From NCBI GenBank assembly GCA_947044405.1, contig CAMRHE010000168.1:3567501-3631500 (forward strand): a stretch of 64,000 nt of DNA. The letters run 5' to 3'. The notes under the pieces were generated by a model. The model was not told where the DNA came from and did not search any database. It saw only the letters and a program-made list of their open reading frames with translations. The position numbers and the translations under genes were made by a program. Position 1 is the stretch's first letter; each line of letters begins with the position of its first letter. Positions 21,880 to 35,041 of this stretch are shown here, piece by piece. Origin of the DNA: Leptodactylus fallax (lineage: Eukaryota; Chordata; Amphibia; Anura; Leptodactylidae).

Positions 21880-22976
21880 ACTCAGACAGTCAAGACACTA
21901 CTGTACTGACCAGGAAAACTCTCCAGATCTCAATCCCATTGAGAACCTTAGGTCAATCCTCAAAACGTGAATGGTTAAACAAAAAACACAGAAATTGTGA
22001 TAAACTCCAAGTACCAATTAGGCAAGAATGGGTTGCCATCAGTCAGGATTTGGCCCAGAAGCTAATATCCAACATGCAAAATAGCATAAGTCTTGAAAAA
22101 TAGTCAGGACTGTAAATATTGACTCTTTGCATAAACTTGATGTATTTGTCAAAAAGGTTAAAAACTAATGAAACAATTTTAATTGTACTTCAGTATACCT
22201 GTAACGTCCTTGCCTGTCCAAGCTTTGGCGCCGTCCTCTGGGCGCACGCTGCGGCGCAGGAGGTGTGCCCGGTTGTGATTCTTTCCTTTGGGTTTTTCTT
22301 GTATTGTCTGAACACTGTCCTATTCTCTCACCTTCTTAATTGATTTTCCACCACGCCCTTCTCCTTCACCTTTCTCTCCCCCTGCTCTACTAAGAGTTAA
22401 CTTTAGTCCTGCCTTTGTGATTGACAGCCTATCCTCCTATCAAGTCTGGGGCGGGTTCTTTCTCCCTATTTATTGTTTGCTCACTTTCCCATTGGCGCCT
22501 GCTATTTCATTTCGCTTACTGGCTATACTCCTTGTTCCTTGTTACCTGCTCTTCTGATTTTCTGACCACTGGCTTACCTTTGACTATTCTCTTGGATTTT
22601 GATTCTGTACTGCATTGCTCGATTGTTACCAACCCCTTGGCTAGCTGACCTCCCTTTGTTGTTGTGCGTCTTGTCTGCGTTCTGTGTTATCACTTATTAT
22701 AAGGAGGTATTGTCGACCAGTTGCTGGCTGCCACCTAGGACAGATCAGGCAAGTTAGCCAGGGACAGTGGGGGGATTCAGCTTAGGGTCCACTGTCTTGT
22801 TGTGCCCCTCCCCCAGAAGTTCTCCAGCAGCTACTGGGGAATCGCTCCTCTAGTTATTCCCTTACAATACCATAGAAACATCTGATTAAAAGATCTAAAA
22901 ACACTAAAGCAGCAAAGTTTGTGAAAATCAAAATTTGTATCAGTCTCAAAACTTTGGCCATGACTGTACATTGACT
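21880..22976 (+). mobile_element. Tc1/mariner relic (family B) split by a solo LTR
   Basis: Around 21900-21970 a frame encodes [10 protein letters not shown], the segment with the third catalytic residue of Tc1-like transposases. It is followed by a decayed C-terminus and an AT-rich tail ending TTTGGCCATGACTGTA near 22976. The tail is interrupted at 22200-22866 by an LTR. No left terminal repeat was found. Confidence 0.65.
22200..22866 (+). repeat. Solo LTR of the gypsy-2 family, 5-bp target duplication
   Basis: A 667-bp insertion begins TGTAACGTCC and ends CCCTTACA. It is flanked by atacc at 22195-22199 and again at 22867-22871. Its first part (GCACGCTGCGGCGCAGGAGG) matches the LTRs at 60318-60990 and 58755-58820 on the minus strand. 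Single LTRs arise by recombination between the two LTRs of a full element. Confidence 0.9.
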
Positions 22977-25229
22977 GTAGCCTATGATTGGGCCTCAGCA
23001 GTCACATGGAGCGCAACAATATCATGACACTTTTGTCTAAGCATCATGACATTGGCATGTCCCAATCACAGTCCTCAGCAGTCCTTGGCGGCAGCTGATG
23101 TTATTCAGGAGGTTGGAAGAGGCCTGAAGAGGATGTCAAGAGACCTACAGACACTGTGACGGAGCCCAGGAGAGGTGAGTAAGACTGTTACAGTATGTTT
23201 ATTTCCCCTGGGCCTCCACTTATTATGAAACTGCCAGGCAAACCCACAAATATTCAGCAAAACAAATCTTGTGAGGTTTGTCCATCTCTTGTAAACACTG
23301 GTACTGTAGTCCAAAACTGAAATTCAAGTGATCCATAATATGAAACTTCTTTTTTCTGAGTTTAGGCTGCCCATATACAGTATGTTCATATTTTGTTAAG
23401 GTATTTCTTTTAGGCTAAAACAAGGAGTGTATATAATACATGCTCAGAATGATGAAGGGGGAAGGTGAAAAAACCCAGATAGGTCAAAAACGGAAACAAA
23501 CTGATTGCAATCAGTTTGTAATCAGTTTTTGAAGATTTCAAATACTGATTGTGAACGGAATGGACGAATGCAGATGTGAGCTGGGCCTTAGTCCTATTTG
23601 TCCTTTATATGTTCTCAGCTCTTTATGATCCACACTTGATTTTGCCCTCAAACTTGAACAAAATCTGATCAATACCTGAATTTATTCAGGCACCATAAAG
23701 AATTGAAATGAACAATTCTTAGACTTAACTTGTATAACCTTTTGATTCTTCTGTAATGCTTTCGTCCAGCTCATTTGCCATCACATCCACACAGAATAAA
23801 AAGGATGACCCAATTCAAGATTAATTTAGTATCTTAAGGCAAAGGAATCTAAGATGTAGATTTCCATTATAACTCATGCCATAAAACTGGCTTGCCGCCC
23901 TGCTCCACTTGCATTTGTACAATGCGGCAAGTGTGGCACGGATTGGAGGTTGTGGTTCTTGTGCAAAATGTAAACCACAATATTATCCCTCCAGAAAACT
24001 GGCATAGAGGGACTGATAAATGTCCCCCAATGAGTTTGTTTTTACAATGCACCCATTAGGCTTGACGTACAGGTAATGCAAGAAAAATGATGGCCTACAG
24101 AGACTGCAGACAGTAAATAGTTATATGGTTAATAATGTACATAATTTATATTAGCTCTACAAAGAATTGCTTTAATTAGCAATGTACACTTTTCTCTTGC
24201 TGTAATGAGTAACATTTAAGTGCGATAATTCCAACTATCATATGTAAACAAATGTGTCTGTTGCGAGCGAATCACAAATGTACATGTGGATTTTTCCACA
24301 GAGAAATACTATAAGTAGCATCTGTTTATAAATCTGTCTCCCTCAAAAATATATTTTGTTCTGGAAATCATTCTATAGTAGTTAACAGTGCTATGGAGTT
24401 TTTTGCATTATCGCACAATATGCTTCATAAAATGCAATAATGCCAGCTCCTGCTGGTACATCTGTTCCCCCGGCTTAGTAGACCATAGAAGAGACGGTCT
24501 CATAGTCCCTTATCTGAGTCCAATGTAATAAAAGGAAATGAATCCCATGGCAATACAAACTCTCTTACCTGAAAACCTGTGGGAAACAAGAACAGTTGGA
24601 CGGGGACCTATATTCTTGTAAATTGTACAGGGAGTACAACTGCTGTGACTCTTTTTGCTTCCCCACCTCTCTTTCCTTCTGCTGTTGGGATTAATGAAAC
24701 ACCCTTTGAGTTCACATGTTCATTTTGTTAGTGGTTCATCATAATGAATGACCGCTGCCAAAGGCAGAAATATCAGGCTTCAATCTGAAAATAGAGACTG
24801 CCTACTGGTGCGAAGTTTGGCATAGAAGAACTCCAGTCATCAGGCAACAGATGTTCTTGAATTACCCATTAAATTTTTGTACATCTGTTTGCAAACATAG
24901 GCTTAACTAGACTGTTAGAATAATTATTCCTCCATTTTTATTATGCATTGTTTAACTTCTCTTTTTACTTCACCAAACATCAACTGCGCTATAGTTTGTA
25001 ATTTTTCAGGCTCATTTAATAACAATGGAAACGCACATACACTACTGTATATGTTATGGACCATAACAACTAATTAAACAAGTGATTTTATTAGCAGTTG
25101 TTTTGCTAAATATAGTTTTGCTAGGACAAACTGCAAATGTAGAAATCTCTTCCCATAACTTATGACTGTGTTTGCTATCAAACACTTGTAAATCAGACTG
25201 ACTTTAAACATAGTTATTCATAGAAGTTT
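22977..25229. other. Long AT-rich interval with one old repeat fragment
   Basis: No gene is seen in 2.2 kb. A fragment at about 23848-24031 resembles 3920-4040. Near 23480-23600 a segment ending GGGCCTTAG may be half of an old MITE. Confidence 0.4.
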
Positions 25230-25230
25230 A

Positions 25231-26765
25231 CAACCCCAATTCCAATAAAGTTGGGACATAGTGTAAAACATAAATAAAAACAGAATACGATGATTTGGAA
25301 ATCCTTTTCAACCTATATTCAAATGAATACACTACAAAGGCAATATATTTAATGCTATGTTCAAACAGATAAACTTTATTGTTTTTTTGCAAATATTCAC
25401 TCATTTTGAATTTGATCTCTGGAACACGTTCCAAAAAAAGCTGGGGAAGGGGCAACAAAAGACTGGGACAGGGTCATGTTTACTACTGTGTTACATCACC
25501 TTTCCTTTTAACAACTCTCAATAAGCATTTGGGAACTGAGGACACAAATTGCTGAAGCTTTGTAGGTGGAATTTTTTTTCCCATTCTTGCTTGATGTACA
25601 ACTTCAGTTGCTCAACAGTTCGGGGTCTCCGTTGTATTTTGCGCTTCATAATGCGCCACACATTTTCAATGGGAGACAGGTCTGGACTGCAGGCAGGCCA
25701 GTCTAGTACCTGCACTCTCTTACTACGAAGCCACGCTGTAACACGTGCAGAATGTGGGTTGGCATTGTCTTGCTGAAATAAGCAGGGGCGTCCCTGAAAA
25801 AGATGTCGCTTGGATGGCAGCATATGTTGCTCCAAAACCTGTATATACCTTTTAGCATTAATGATGCCTTCACAGATGTGCCATGGGCACTAACACACCC
25901 CCATACCATCAGAGATGCTGGCTTTTGAACTTTGCACTGATAACAATCCGGGCAGTCCTTTTCCTCTTTGGCCCGGAGGACACGACGTCCATGATTTCCA
26001 AAAACTATTTGTAATGTAGACTGGTCAGACCACAGGACACTTTTCCACTTTGCGTCAGTCCATCTCAGATGAACTTGGGCCCAGAGAAGCCGGCGGCATT
26101 TCTGGGTATTGTTGATATATGGCTTTCGTTTTGCATAGTAGAGTTTTAACTTACACTTGTAGATGTAGTGTGTGTTCACTGACAATGGTTTTCTGAAGTG
26201 TTCCTGAGACCATGTGGTAATATCCGTTACAGAATGATGTCAGTTTTTAATGCAGTGCCGCCTAAGGACTTGAAGGTCATGGGCATTCAATATTGGTTTT
26301 CAGCCTTGCCACTTACTTGCAGTGATTTGTCCAGATTCTCTTAATATTTTGATGATATTATGGACTGTAGATGATGAAATCCCTAAATTCCTTGCAACTG
26401 TATGTTGAGAAACGTTGTTCTTAAACTGTTGGACTATTTGCTCACGCAGTTGTTCACAAAGTGGTGAACCTTGCCCCATCCTTGCTTATGAACGACTGAG
26501 CCTTTCGGGGATGCTCCCTTAGTACCAAATCATGACAATCACCTGTCTCCAATTAACAGGTGTTTTTTGGGCATTCCTCAACTTTCCCAATCTTTTGTTG
26601 CCCCTGTCCCAGCTTTTTTGGAACGTGTTGCAGGTATCAAATTCAAAATGAGTGAATATTTGCAAAAAAAACAAAAATAGAGTTTATCTGTTTGAACATT
26701 AAATATCTTGTATTTGTAGTGTATGCAATTGAATATAGGTTGAAAAGGATTTGGAATTGGTGTTT
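25231..26765 (-). mobile_element. Tc1/mariner-like element (family C), near full length
   Basis: The left end starts CAACCCCAATTCCAATAAAG. The right end is decayed but ends GGAATTGGTGTT, an approximate inverse. The inner parts of the terminal repeats (CAAATATTCACTCATTTTGA and its inverse near 26645) are well preserved. A broken transposase lies on the minus strand. Confidence 0.85.
25518..26479 (-). pseudogene. Tc1-like transposase (family C), frameshifted
   Basis: The start ATG is at 26479, followed by a helix-turn-helix region with NLGISSSTVHNIIK. A stop occurs near 26250. The catalytic domain then reads WSDQS (first Asp), [10 protein letters not shown], and after a frameshift near 25790, [10 protein letters not shown] (second Asp) and PDLSPIENVW (Glu). 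The spacing between the second Asp and the Glu is one residue shorter than the DD34E standard, suggesting a lost codon. All three catalytic residues survive but the frame does not. Confidence 0.85.
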
Positions 26766-26767
26766 TA

Positions 26768-27456
26768 AAATAGTAGATCATTCACAAGGCTCTCCATAAT
26801 GCTGCACCTCCCTACATTTCCTCCCTCATCTCTGTCTATCACCCAACCCGTACTCTCCGTTCACTCAATGATCAAAGACTAACATCCTTTACTATCAGAA
26901 CCTCCCACGCTCGTATACAAGACTTCTCCCGAGTTGCACCACTTCTCTGGAATGCTCTATCTCGGACTATTAGATTAACCCCCAATTTCCACAGCTTCAA
27001 GCGCAAACTAAAGACATATCTTTTTTAGACAGGCCTATCACAATTCCTAATGTAAACCCTTCTGTAGTTAGAATCCCTAAAACATACCCTCTGTTCATGC
27101 TCCTGCATTACATCACAGGATATGATGCCATATCAGACTAACTTTATATGTCCAGGCACCATCTGCACGTTAAAGGACACAACTGATGACGGCTCATACA
27201 GCTTTATATATGTGTAATGACAGTAACCTCTATTACACAATTGTCTGACCATTGTATAAGCAATGCTACATCTGTTGCTGCCCCTGCTACCTCCTGTGTC
27301 ACCCCCTCTACCTCATAGATTGTAAGCTCTTGCGAGCAGGGCCCTCAGTCCCAGTGTGTAAATTGAATATTTCTTTGTAATGTATCTTTTTTGTCAGTAC
27401 TTGAACCCTACAAATTGTACAGTGCTGCAGAATATGTTGGCGCTATATAAATAAAA

Positions 27457-27493
<37 letters not shown>
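26768..27493 (+). mobile_element. L2/CR1-type LINE, 3' end with (ATT)n tail
   Basis: A 5'-truncated non-LTR retrotransposon. It holds the last part of the reverse transcriptase frame, a 3' untranslated region, and a tail of GCGCTATATAAATAAA followed by repeated ATT. Microsatellite-like tails rather than poly(A) are typical of L2/CR1 elements. It lies directly beside the right end of the Tc1 element. Confidence 0.75.
26777..27028 (+). pseudogene. C-terminus of L2/CR1-type reverse transcriptase
   Basis: The open frame encodes 83 residues to TAG at 27026-27028, including APPYISSLIS, LRSLNDQRL, FSRVAPLLWNAL and FKRKLKTYLF. This APPY / APxLWN / FKxxLKTxLF pattern is the conserved end of L2/CR1-clade reverse transcriptases. 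The endonuclease and RT core are missing through 5' truncation. Confidence 0.75.
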
Positions 27494-28689
27494 GATCTAT
27501 GGTCCTGCAAGCTCCCTGTTAAACTTTACAGACTGGATTATGTATAGAATCAAAAAACAAAAAAAAAAACAAATATAAAGGTTCATTGTAAAGAAGCACT
27601 TGAATAACTGATATTCTGCCAAAGCGAATTCCCTTAACATGTATTCTCAGCCACTGGTACAGTTTATTCAATCTAAAACTAGTGGCAACACATTATCATT
27701 TTTTATTAGACCTAAAAGCAAAGGAAATGTCTTATTGAATATATATGTCATTAAAATTCCAATAAAATCCAAGTATGTGTGATGAATAAAAGAAATATAA
27801 ACATCATGGTATTCACAAAATAGTGTCTTCTGACAAGGAACTTTGACATATTGAGAAGGCCACATCAATGGGATCTATTAGATAGTACAACTGTCCTGAA
27901 GAATCAGGTGTTCTGCAAGATCAAAGTGGGCCCAACACAATGATGCTGAGTAGTATTACCACACAGAACACAGTGATTTTTACTCCCATCACAGCCTCTC
28001 CGTGATCCTTGGACCTACTCCTCTTGCCATGTTTGCAAACAATGTAGAAATACTGTAAGTGTTGCACAGGAACAAAGCATATGCAGCAAATGTGTGCTGT
28101 AACCCACCTGCTCCAAGGGTAATAAAGTCATTGCAAAATTTCTATAGAATCTACAACTCCTGAGATAGAAAACCCAGTGAAGTTGTGATGATGAACTGCA
28201 TTGGGTGTAATTGATTGGCCAACAGATGGACATGCTTGCCTCTGTGTTACATTTCTACATGCATAGGGTGCAGTCTTTGAAATGTTTTAAATAAATGTTG
28301 TTTCCCAATATGAAATACATTTGTTGAATATATCATTTCAGCTCAAAATTGGGAAATGAAAGGAGGAGTATAAAACTGTACCTGAGGAAATAACACCATA
28401 ATCTGTTAACTGACATGTCCATCATGACTTTGGACTATAATCATTTTGGGTGACATTTTTGTTGTGGGGTTCATAATGAAAGTGTTTCCTTTTCTTTTAT
28501 TCCTATAAGTTCCTATACCATAGATTGATCTCTATGTTATCAATATTAAACTACAAATTTTAAACTTTCACTGAACATCAAGTTACTATTTTAGGATTTT
28601 TTAGAGATTAACTCTTATACTTATTAATTTGTTGTGATGCTCCATAACACACCACTGACTAAAGTTGTTCATCTAAAGGAAAATATTGT
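27494..28689. other. No recognised feature
   Basis: AT-rich sequence without supported frames or repeats. Confidence 0.4.
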
Positions 28690-30045
28690 GCCTGGAGTTG
28701 TAGCTAGCAGGGCAGCAAGAAAGTCGGTAGTCCCAGGCCAATTTCCATGGTGTCTCTAACTCTAGGGTCATTGCTAACACCAAAATTCCACGGCACATCG
28801 AGCTAGTTCAACTTTCAACTTTATTGGTTTCTGCAGGATGCCAATACAGTAGAAAGCCATGGTAGTACAGACCATAGGTTTCCTTCTCTACCATTCCACA
28901 CCTTTGTAGGCGGAATGTCACTTGAGGCCTGCTGCAGACAAGATGCCTGGCCACAGATAGGATGTCAGCATCCATGCATCGGGATGCTGTCATCCTGTTT
29001 GTGGTCCTGGCATCTTGCGGAGGATAAGAAGAGGCTGCATTTGTCAAAGGATTGGGGATTGAGTATAATTTTTATTCCTTTTCTGGTGCATTTCAGTGCA
29101 ATCAGGGACATTATTAATTGAAGAGGAAACTTGGGGCACTATTAATTCAAGGGGGTACTCAGAGAGCATTGTTAATTTCAAGGGGCATTTTTCATGGCAT
29201 TTGGGGCATAATTAATTTAAGAGGGCACTCAGGGGCATAGTTAATTTAAGGGAACACGCTGGAATCATTATTAACTTAAGACAACATTTAAGGGACATTA
29301 TGACTATAAAAGGAACACTCAAGGGACATTATTTATTTATAGGGGTACCCAGGGAATATAATTAATTTAAGGAAGCACTTAGAGGTGTAATTAAGTGGGG
29401 GGCATTAAGGATTTAAAGGGCACTTAGGGATCATTATTTAATTAAGGGGGCATTCAGAGGCATTATTATTTTAGGGGTATTTTTACTACATATTGAACAA
29501 AACAGGCATTACTTTGTAGGAGCACAAATCGGACACTTTTACTGTGTGGTACACATTTGCTATGTGGGGCACAATTTCTTCAACGCCATAATTTTTGGGA
29601 ACTGCATCTGAATCTTGTTTTCATGGGTGGAGTCTGTGCGCCACTATTTTTGGAGGTTAGTTATAGTTAGGACAACATTTTATTTGAAGTATAGTATTTG
29701 GGAACCACGTGCCACAAAAAAGGTACAGTAATAAGGACAAATTGGCAACAATAGTACAGAATTGGTAGATTGGTAGTAGTAGCAGGATGAGGAGTTTCTG
29801 TAGGGGTAAAGATGTGTGCTTGAAAAGTTTACAGAGAAAAGTCACAACATGACGAAGTCATCATGGCAGTCTGGGCCAAATGAAAAAGATGGGAATGTGA
29901 ATGACTGCAGTCAGAGATGTTATTAATGAATTAATTTTACTCTATCATACTGTACTCACTTAAATTGTCTGTATAGAACTGGATTTACCACTATATGATT
30001 ACTATATTGTAGTAATATTAGTATACCTGACTTGGGGGACCATTG
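28690..30045. mobile_element. Diverged copy of the hAT-like element at 51704-58642
   Basis: Starts with CTGGAGTTGTAGCTAGCAGGG, comparable to the end CAGAGGCGTAGCTAGCGGGG at 51704. It carries a run of loose 35-bp units (GGGGCATTATTAATTTAAGG type, 29120-29480). It then follows the same order as 58270-58600: GTAGCAGCAGGATG, ACTTTACAGAGA-like sequence, GATGGGAATGTGAA, CACTTAAAT, TTGGGGG. No coding capacity. Confidence 0.55.
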
Positions 30046-31470
30046 AAATGTGTCTCATGGAGACACATTGAGAGAGCACAAAAAGTATGTACAGGTCTAC
30101 ATATGCCACCAAAGCTTTTATAGCTAGTGATATAGTATATGGAATGTAAGTCTCATAAGATCTGACACTTATATATCGACTACAGGACCAGCACCAGCAG
30201 CCATTGTTCTTTCCTTCACTGACTTTATAGTGGTCTTCTGTAATGATTGTTTTCTGTACTTCTACACAGTTTAATTGATGTCAATGTTTATAACACATAT
30301 CATATAAAACACATACAATGTTTTAATCTTTCATTGAACAGCACCTTTCTTGTTAAACTTACATTTAAGATTAAATACAGTATTTCAATCTTCAAGCTGC
30401 AATCTTCCTAATGCCATAATGATGTATTTTAGCAATATTTTATTAATATGTTCCTATAACAGCACTATCATAAAATACACTCCAACTTCCAAATACCTGT
30501 GTAACCTTTAATATTCTTCAGTAAAAACTGACAAAGATATTTATTTCACATTTGGATATATCCAAATACAATCACAAGTACCTTAGATTTTATTCCTTGT
30601 TCAGTCTTTCATGCCATGAGTAAGACAGAGTTTTGATGCATAAATGACTTTGATTTAAATGGCAAAAGAAAGATTTTTATCTATAATGAATCTCAGAAGG
30701 CAATGATCCTGAACACCCTTGGTAAACAGTGGTCTTGGTCAAACTGGTCAAAATCCAAATTTGTTAATAGTAATCGTGTTTCTTAATAAAGCATGTAACA
30801 ATATACTATATACTATAAGGATAATATCTTTACCAGGAAAAAGTTTGTCTAAAACCAATAGAGGGCAAAACCCTGAATGCAGAATCAGGTAACCCCACAT
30901 CAATTTCAGTGTCCCAGTGTTCAATAGTAGTGCTAACGCCAGATACAGTCCATTATATGTATTTACAGGCATCTCCCACCTTCAGTTTAATTCACTGAGC
31001 AGGACAATTCATGTTTTAGCATAAATAAAGCTACCCTTTTAGGCCACAAGCATCAAAATTCCCTATAAATATAAATAGAGCAGAACTCAATTGGCAGAAC
31101 ACAGTCCAAACACAGACCCCTACTTCCTTTCTCCTGCATAATGCTAGCAGTCAGGAGAAAGACTGATTTCCCAACTGCTGTCTCTTTTGCACTAATGTAT
31201 CATAGTAGTGGTAGCTGGGATCAGAACTTTTCCCTGCTGCCTACAAGGGAGTAGCACAAGCATGACCATGATACAAGTAAAAACAGCAAGGATGACTTCT
31301 GATCTCTGCTTTTCTTACTGTAAGACATTAGTGCAAAACGCACTCAGTGTCATTAAGCAGGAGAAAGCAGGGAGTTTCCTGAGGGCCTCCTACACTTTGG
31401 GTGCATTGTACTGTCTAGGGATTCTATGGGGGTATTTATTCTATGTCTATAAATTCTATGACTTTATTCT
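30046..31470. other. No recognised feature
   Basis: AT-rich sequence. The open frame 31208-31492 shows no recognisable domain and is not supported as a gene. Confidence 0.4.
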
Positions 31471-31474
31471 ATAT

Positions 31475-31690
31475 TTATTCTATGGGCACTAATGGGGCAT
31501 TATACTATGTGGGTGGCAATAAAGGGGCATTATCCTATATGGGGACATCAATAGAAGATTATACCATGTGGAGTTCACTAAGGAGGGATTATACTATGTG
31601 TTGAACATTATACTGTATAGCGGCACTAAAGTGGCAATAAGGAGGCATTATACTCTGTGGGTGCAGTGAGATTATAAAACACTGTATGTT
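31475..31690. repeat. Degenerate 30-bp minisatellite
   Basis: GGCACTAATGGGGCATTATA-type units recur about every 30 bases, roughly six to seven copies with growing divergence. The words GGGGCATTATA and CTATGTGGG recall the 31-bp arrays at 4200 and 49948, so a common origin is possible. Confidence 0.65.
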
Positions 31691-32454
31691 ACATAGAGGA
31701 AGACACTATTATTGTATGGGGCACAAACGGCGTTAATGGAGTCAAAGGGAACATGTTCAAGACTGTCTGGGATCAGAGCTATCTTAACATAAGTAAATAT
31801 TCGATACATTCAGCTACTGTTCAGCCTGGGCCTTTACCTGATGGCACACCCTAATCAGTGGACCTTTACTAAAAGTGGTTGAGTACCTCTGCACTTAGTG
31901 TTGTATATTCAGACCAGTAGTACTGTAGGGGGCCCAGGAGTTGTGATCATAACACAGCTGATTAAATGTTTAACTTGCTATGTTTGAGTGAAAGAGGTCT
32001 TAGGTATATTTGTTATTTGTATCTAGATATTTGTTTATGAAGTTGTAGCTATAAGGCACCTTGAAGTCCAGGAAATGTGGCTTCATATAAGTAGTTCAGT
32101 CTATTTGAAATGATTGGAAACTGAGTATGAAATTAAAAAAATAGACACAAATGACTCAAAGTAGTAACGCAGTTCCTCAATATATTTCAATAGGCATTTC
32201 CTCTATTTATCTAGGGTATGGTAGCATATAATTTCCTTGGTCTATGCTAAAAAGAGAAATGAAGAAAGGAGACAGAGCTGCATGCGTTAATAGTTCAAGC
32301 AATATGACTTGCATAGCTCTGCATTTCTCCCCACCTTGTGTTTCTGTATGGTTCTCAGAACGTACCATGAGAAGACCATACTACTGTATCTAACACATAA
32401 ATTAGAAACACCTACGGAACTATATTGAACTATTGTATATAGAACTACAATATA
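31691..32454. other. No recognised feature
   Basis: Nothing supported beyond AT-rich unique-looking sequence. Confidence 0.4.
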
Positions 32455-32986
32455 CAGTACTGTGACAAAGTTTTAGGCAGGTGATGAACAATCTGCAAAG
32501 TAAGAATGCTTTCAAATATAGAAGTAATAATAGTTTATTTTTTGTCAATTAAAAAACTAAAGTGATTGAGAAAAAGAAATATGTAAATGAAATCAATATT
32601 TGGTGTGACCACTCTTTGGAAAAGCAGTCCTGGAAATGATGATATGGCTCCTGCAAAGCCCTGATATCAACCTCATTGAGTCTGTCTGGGATTACTTGAA
32701 GATTGATTTGAAAAAGTCTATATCCAGTGAAGATCTGTGATTAGTTCTCCAAGATGCCTGCCAAGTTCCTTCAAAAACTGTGCGCAAGAGTACTACGAAG
32801 AATTGATCCTGTTTTGAAGGTAAAGGGAGGTTACAATAAATATTGATGTGATTTAGATTTCTCTTTTGTTTATTCACTTCATTTTGTTAATTTACAAAAT
32901 TAAACTATAGACACTTTTATTTTTGAAAGCATTCTTATTTTGCAGCATTTTTTCCATACCTGCATAACATTTTTGCACAATACTTT
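32455..32986 (+). mobile_element. Tc1/mariner-like element (family D), internally deleted
   Basis: The left end CAGTACTGTGACAAAGTTTT (TA before it at 32453-32454) and the right end (GCACAATACTTTA) are long inverted repeats that share AAGAATGCTTTCAAA. The interior keeps about 200 bases of transposase encoding PDINLIESVWDYLK, the segment with the catalytic Glu, followed by decayed sequence. The rest of the gene is deleted. Confidence 0.8.
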
Positions 32987-34625
32987 AAGCTTTGGCTAAA
33001 AGTGATTGCTGAAATATAAATCTGAAATGGCTGAAATTCTATCATTGGTCTATTAAAGCAAACGATGAAGTTGAGTATTTTTTGGCCAGTGAAAAGTCAT
33101 AACCAGCACAAAGCATATATCATTATGGTGGTGGTAGCAGCATTTAGTGAGTATACAGCTCTGCAGACCCTGCAAGACCTGGAAAGAACAGCCCTAAAGT
33201 CATGTGGGAAATCTTGCAGTAATTCTGAAAAAAAGAATGTAATAAAATAGGAAATAATTAATGAAAACATTAAAGGCATAGAAATGGATTTTTTTTTTTT
33301 TTACAGACAAATAGCCCAAATCCAAGCACATAATACAACTGAAGCTTGCATGTTAACAACACATATTATTTAACCATGTAGAAAAATTGACAAAATAAAT
33401 ATCTATTCACAACATAATACTAGGAGTTTATTTTCACTAACTTTTTTTATATTAATAGGACATCATAGTACATAGAAAAGAAATTTCAAGCAAACAAGGA
33501 TTACGCAAAGCTATGGAAATATAACATCATAGCACAGTACCAGCCATATGTAGACTATTGGGCTCATTAAAAGAAGCTGCTGACACTCTGCAAGGCATAT
33601 TTCATCGATTTTGGAGAGCTGGTTGGCATGATCATCCGCCTTCTGTTGCACGCAGCTTTAACAACCATTGTATAAGAAAAAAATCTGTAAAATGCCACAG
33701 TCATCATAGCTACCAAACATGGTCATTTTAACAAATGGCTGCAGATGTCTTCCATCAGTTGTCATTTTATTTGGCATAGAAAATTATTTTCTTTTCATTT
33801 AATTTCCGAAGCAACGTCTAGGTTCTATATAATATCATCTGATGGATGATTGCCATGATTTAATAGGAAACTGTGACCACTTATTTTGAGTTTTAAGGAA
33901 CCTGCACGTTATATAATTTCTTTGCCCCAAAACACTGCACGTTAAAAAGCCTCAATACGAGTTTTAATACAAATGTTGATATGAGGTGGTCTAATCTTTA
34001 AAATGTATTCTCTCAAAAGATTCATCAAAATGATAATCACTCTGACTTTGTCCATATATTGAACCAGAATTGTAATTTGGATGCAGAACTGGTCCTACAG
34101 TAGCTCACTATCATGGTTCAATGTATGGAAAAGGTGGTGAGTAATAAGGGGGAATTATTGTGACAATTATTTTGCTAATATCAAATATGCAACATCCATT
34201 AGATAATAACAGGAAATGACAGCCTGAGTATGGCCAAGCAAACCCACAGATCCTTATTCATTTGGAAAATGCCGTTCCTCACAGCAGTGCAGACACTTGA
34301 ACAAACAGGTATAAAGTCAAAGACAGATAAGTAGATGTATAATTATTGGTTGCCTACAACCAAACAATGCTGTTAAACTTGTTTTAATCCATTTAGATTA
34401 AAAAAATAAAGAAATAATGCTCAAAGGTACACTGACCATTTTCACCCTTCTTCTTCAAGAGATAAGTAGAAGAAATTGTCCTTGTATTTTAGCAGCTCTA
34501 ACAAATACATCTTGTCTTGCCTGTCTTCTTGATCTGTGAACCTAACCACAGCAGGTACAATGGACATATCACTGCCAGCACTTTGAAAGATCATTCAGAT
34601 CAGCCTCTACAAGTGTTGTGCCCCA
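32987..34625. other. No recognised feature
   Basis: AT-rich, with short homopolymers (T run near 33290). No supported gene or repeat. Confidence 0.4.
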
Positions 34626-35041
34626 TTAAAGAGGACTTTTCACACCTCCAACAAGTTCTAGTTGTCCCTCCATTGATTCCAGTGCAGATTTTTTTCGCTA
34701 GCCCCCAATGTTCCTGAGCAATCAATGCTGTTAGTTATTGTGTCTGATATGCTATTTAGCTTCTGTATTGTCAGGATGGTGGTGTTAGGCAGCAGCGAGG
34801 TAAGGGGTGTGATTCTGACCTCTGACACTGGCTGCCTCTGATTGGAGCTCTGAATCACGCCCCGTGCCTGTCACTCCCCTTTTGACATTACAGGGCTTAA
34901 CTAGCACATCAGGCACCAAAACTAACTGCGCTTGTTGCTCAGGAAGGGTGGAGGCTAGAGAAGAAAAATTCTAAATGGAGTCATTGGATTAACAGATACT
35001 AAGAACTTGAATGGGTGGAGGTGGTGAAAGGTCCTCTTTAA
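34626..35041. mobile_element. TTAA-flanked MITE with AGAGGACCTTTCAC ends
   Basis: TTAAAGAGGACTTTTCACAC at the left end and GTGAAAGGTCCTCTTTAA at the right end are inverted repeats, with TTAA at each border. The ends match the palindromic element at 57295-57804, so the two are relatives with different interiors. No coding capacity. Confidence 0.8.
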
